From contig JABJKH010000027.1 of assembly GCA_018660465.1 (NCBI GenBank), forward strand, positions 1-33,542: 33,542 nt of DNA, in the 5' to 3' direction. The stretch is from Rhodospirillaceae bacterium. GTDB taxonomy: Bacteria; Pseudomonadota; Alphaproteobacteria; Rhodospirillales; JABJKH01. Made by a program: the position numbers and the translations under genes. Below the pieces are notes generated by a model, which was given only the letters and a program-made list of their open reading frames with translations, was not told the origin of the DNA and ran no database searches. Below, piece by piece: positions 33,408-33,542 of the stretch (positions are counted from its first letter, which is position 1; each line of letters begins with the position of its first letter).

Positions 33408-33542
33408 ATGCGTTATCTAATTCTCGCCCTTCCAGTTTTATTATTAACTACATTAATTGGCAGTCCTGTATTCTCTGCAATTGGCAATCATGCATTTCCT
33501 TCGGAGAAACCTACAGGTAATGATCCTTATTTGAGTGGATTA
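33408..33542 (+). CDS. Secreted protein, 5' end only (partial)
   Basis: The first 45 codons of an exported protein are visible; the gene runs off the right edge. The N-terminus MRYLILALPVLLLTTLIGSP followed by VFSA is a clear Sec signal with likely cleavage after FSA. The mature start (IGNHAFPSEKPTGNDPYLSG) has no motif I recognise. AAGGAG at 33394-33399 sits nine bases before the ATG. Confidence 0.7.
   Translation, partial: MRYLILALPVLLLTTLIGSPVFSAIGNHAFPSEKPTGNDPYLSGL

Overview
The window looks like a chromosomal segment of an alphaproteobacterium, probably Rhodospirillales-like. The pointers are a polA gene behind a small CHCC zinc-finger gene, PAS_5-type and PAS_7-type sensory proteins, and a molybdenum NAD-linked formate dehydrogenase. 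No database was searched, so this placement is inference. There is no rRNA, CRISPR array or intact transposase. One tRNA gene (Arg, CCG) is present.

Layout. Positions 1-4800 hold household and accessory enzymes: the 5' end of polA, a zinc-finger protein, an ABC-2 type ATPase followed at once by a lipoprotein hydrolase, a convergent alpha/beta hydrolase and a bicupin protein. Positions 4800-12300 form a signalling island: a single-domain receiver, a CHASE3 histidine kinase, a second receiver protein, a double-PAS hybrid kinase and two related PAS_5-like proteins near the two ends of the kinase cluster. Positions 12300-16100 hold an FAD monooxygenase, tRNA-Arg, a truncated-looking small ORF and a metallophosphoesterase with an altered active site. 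A dispersed repeat that resembles parts of a tRNA recurs at about 3960, 5320, 11700, 12490 and 14470.

Positions 16350-32760 are the most coherent part. A urtABCDE-type ABC importer (minus strand) is divergent from a 1122-residue membrane protein that fuses an NCS1-permease-like domain, a nine-cysteine cluster and a hybrid histidine kinase. Its stop codon overlaps the start of a receiver-LuxR regulator. Next come a NuoE-NuoF fusion, a formate dehydrogenase alpha subunit, a formamidase (fmdA) whose start overlaps the alpha-subunit stop, and an FmdB-like zinc-ribbon protein with a His-rich tail. The sequence suggests a formamide (or short amide/urea) scavenging circuit: import, hydrolysis to formate and ammonia, and oxidation of formate to CO2 with NADH. 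A transporter-like kinase and its LuxR partner would control it. A 16-bp palindrome close to TACGTCATTTGACGTA lies upstream of both urtA and the formate dehydrogenase operon, which would tie the two halves into one regulon.

The window closes with a STAS-domain protein and the 5' end of a secreted protein gene that has a hairpin in its leader.
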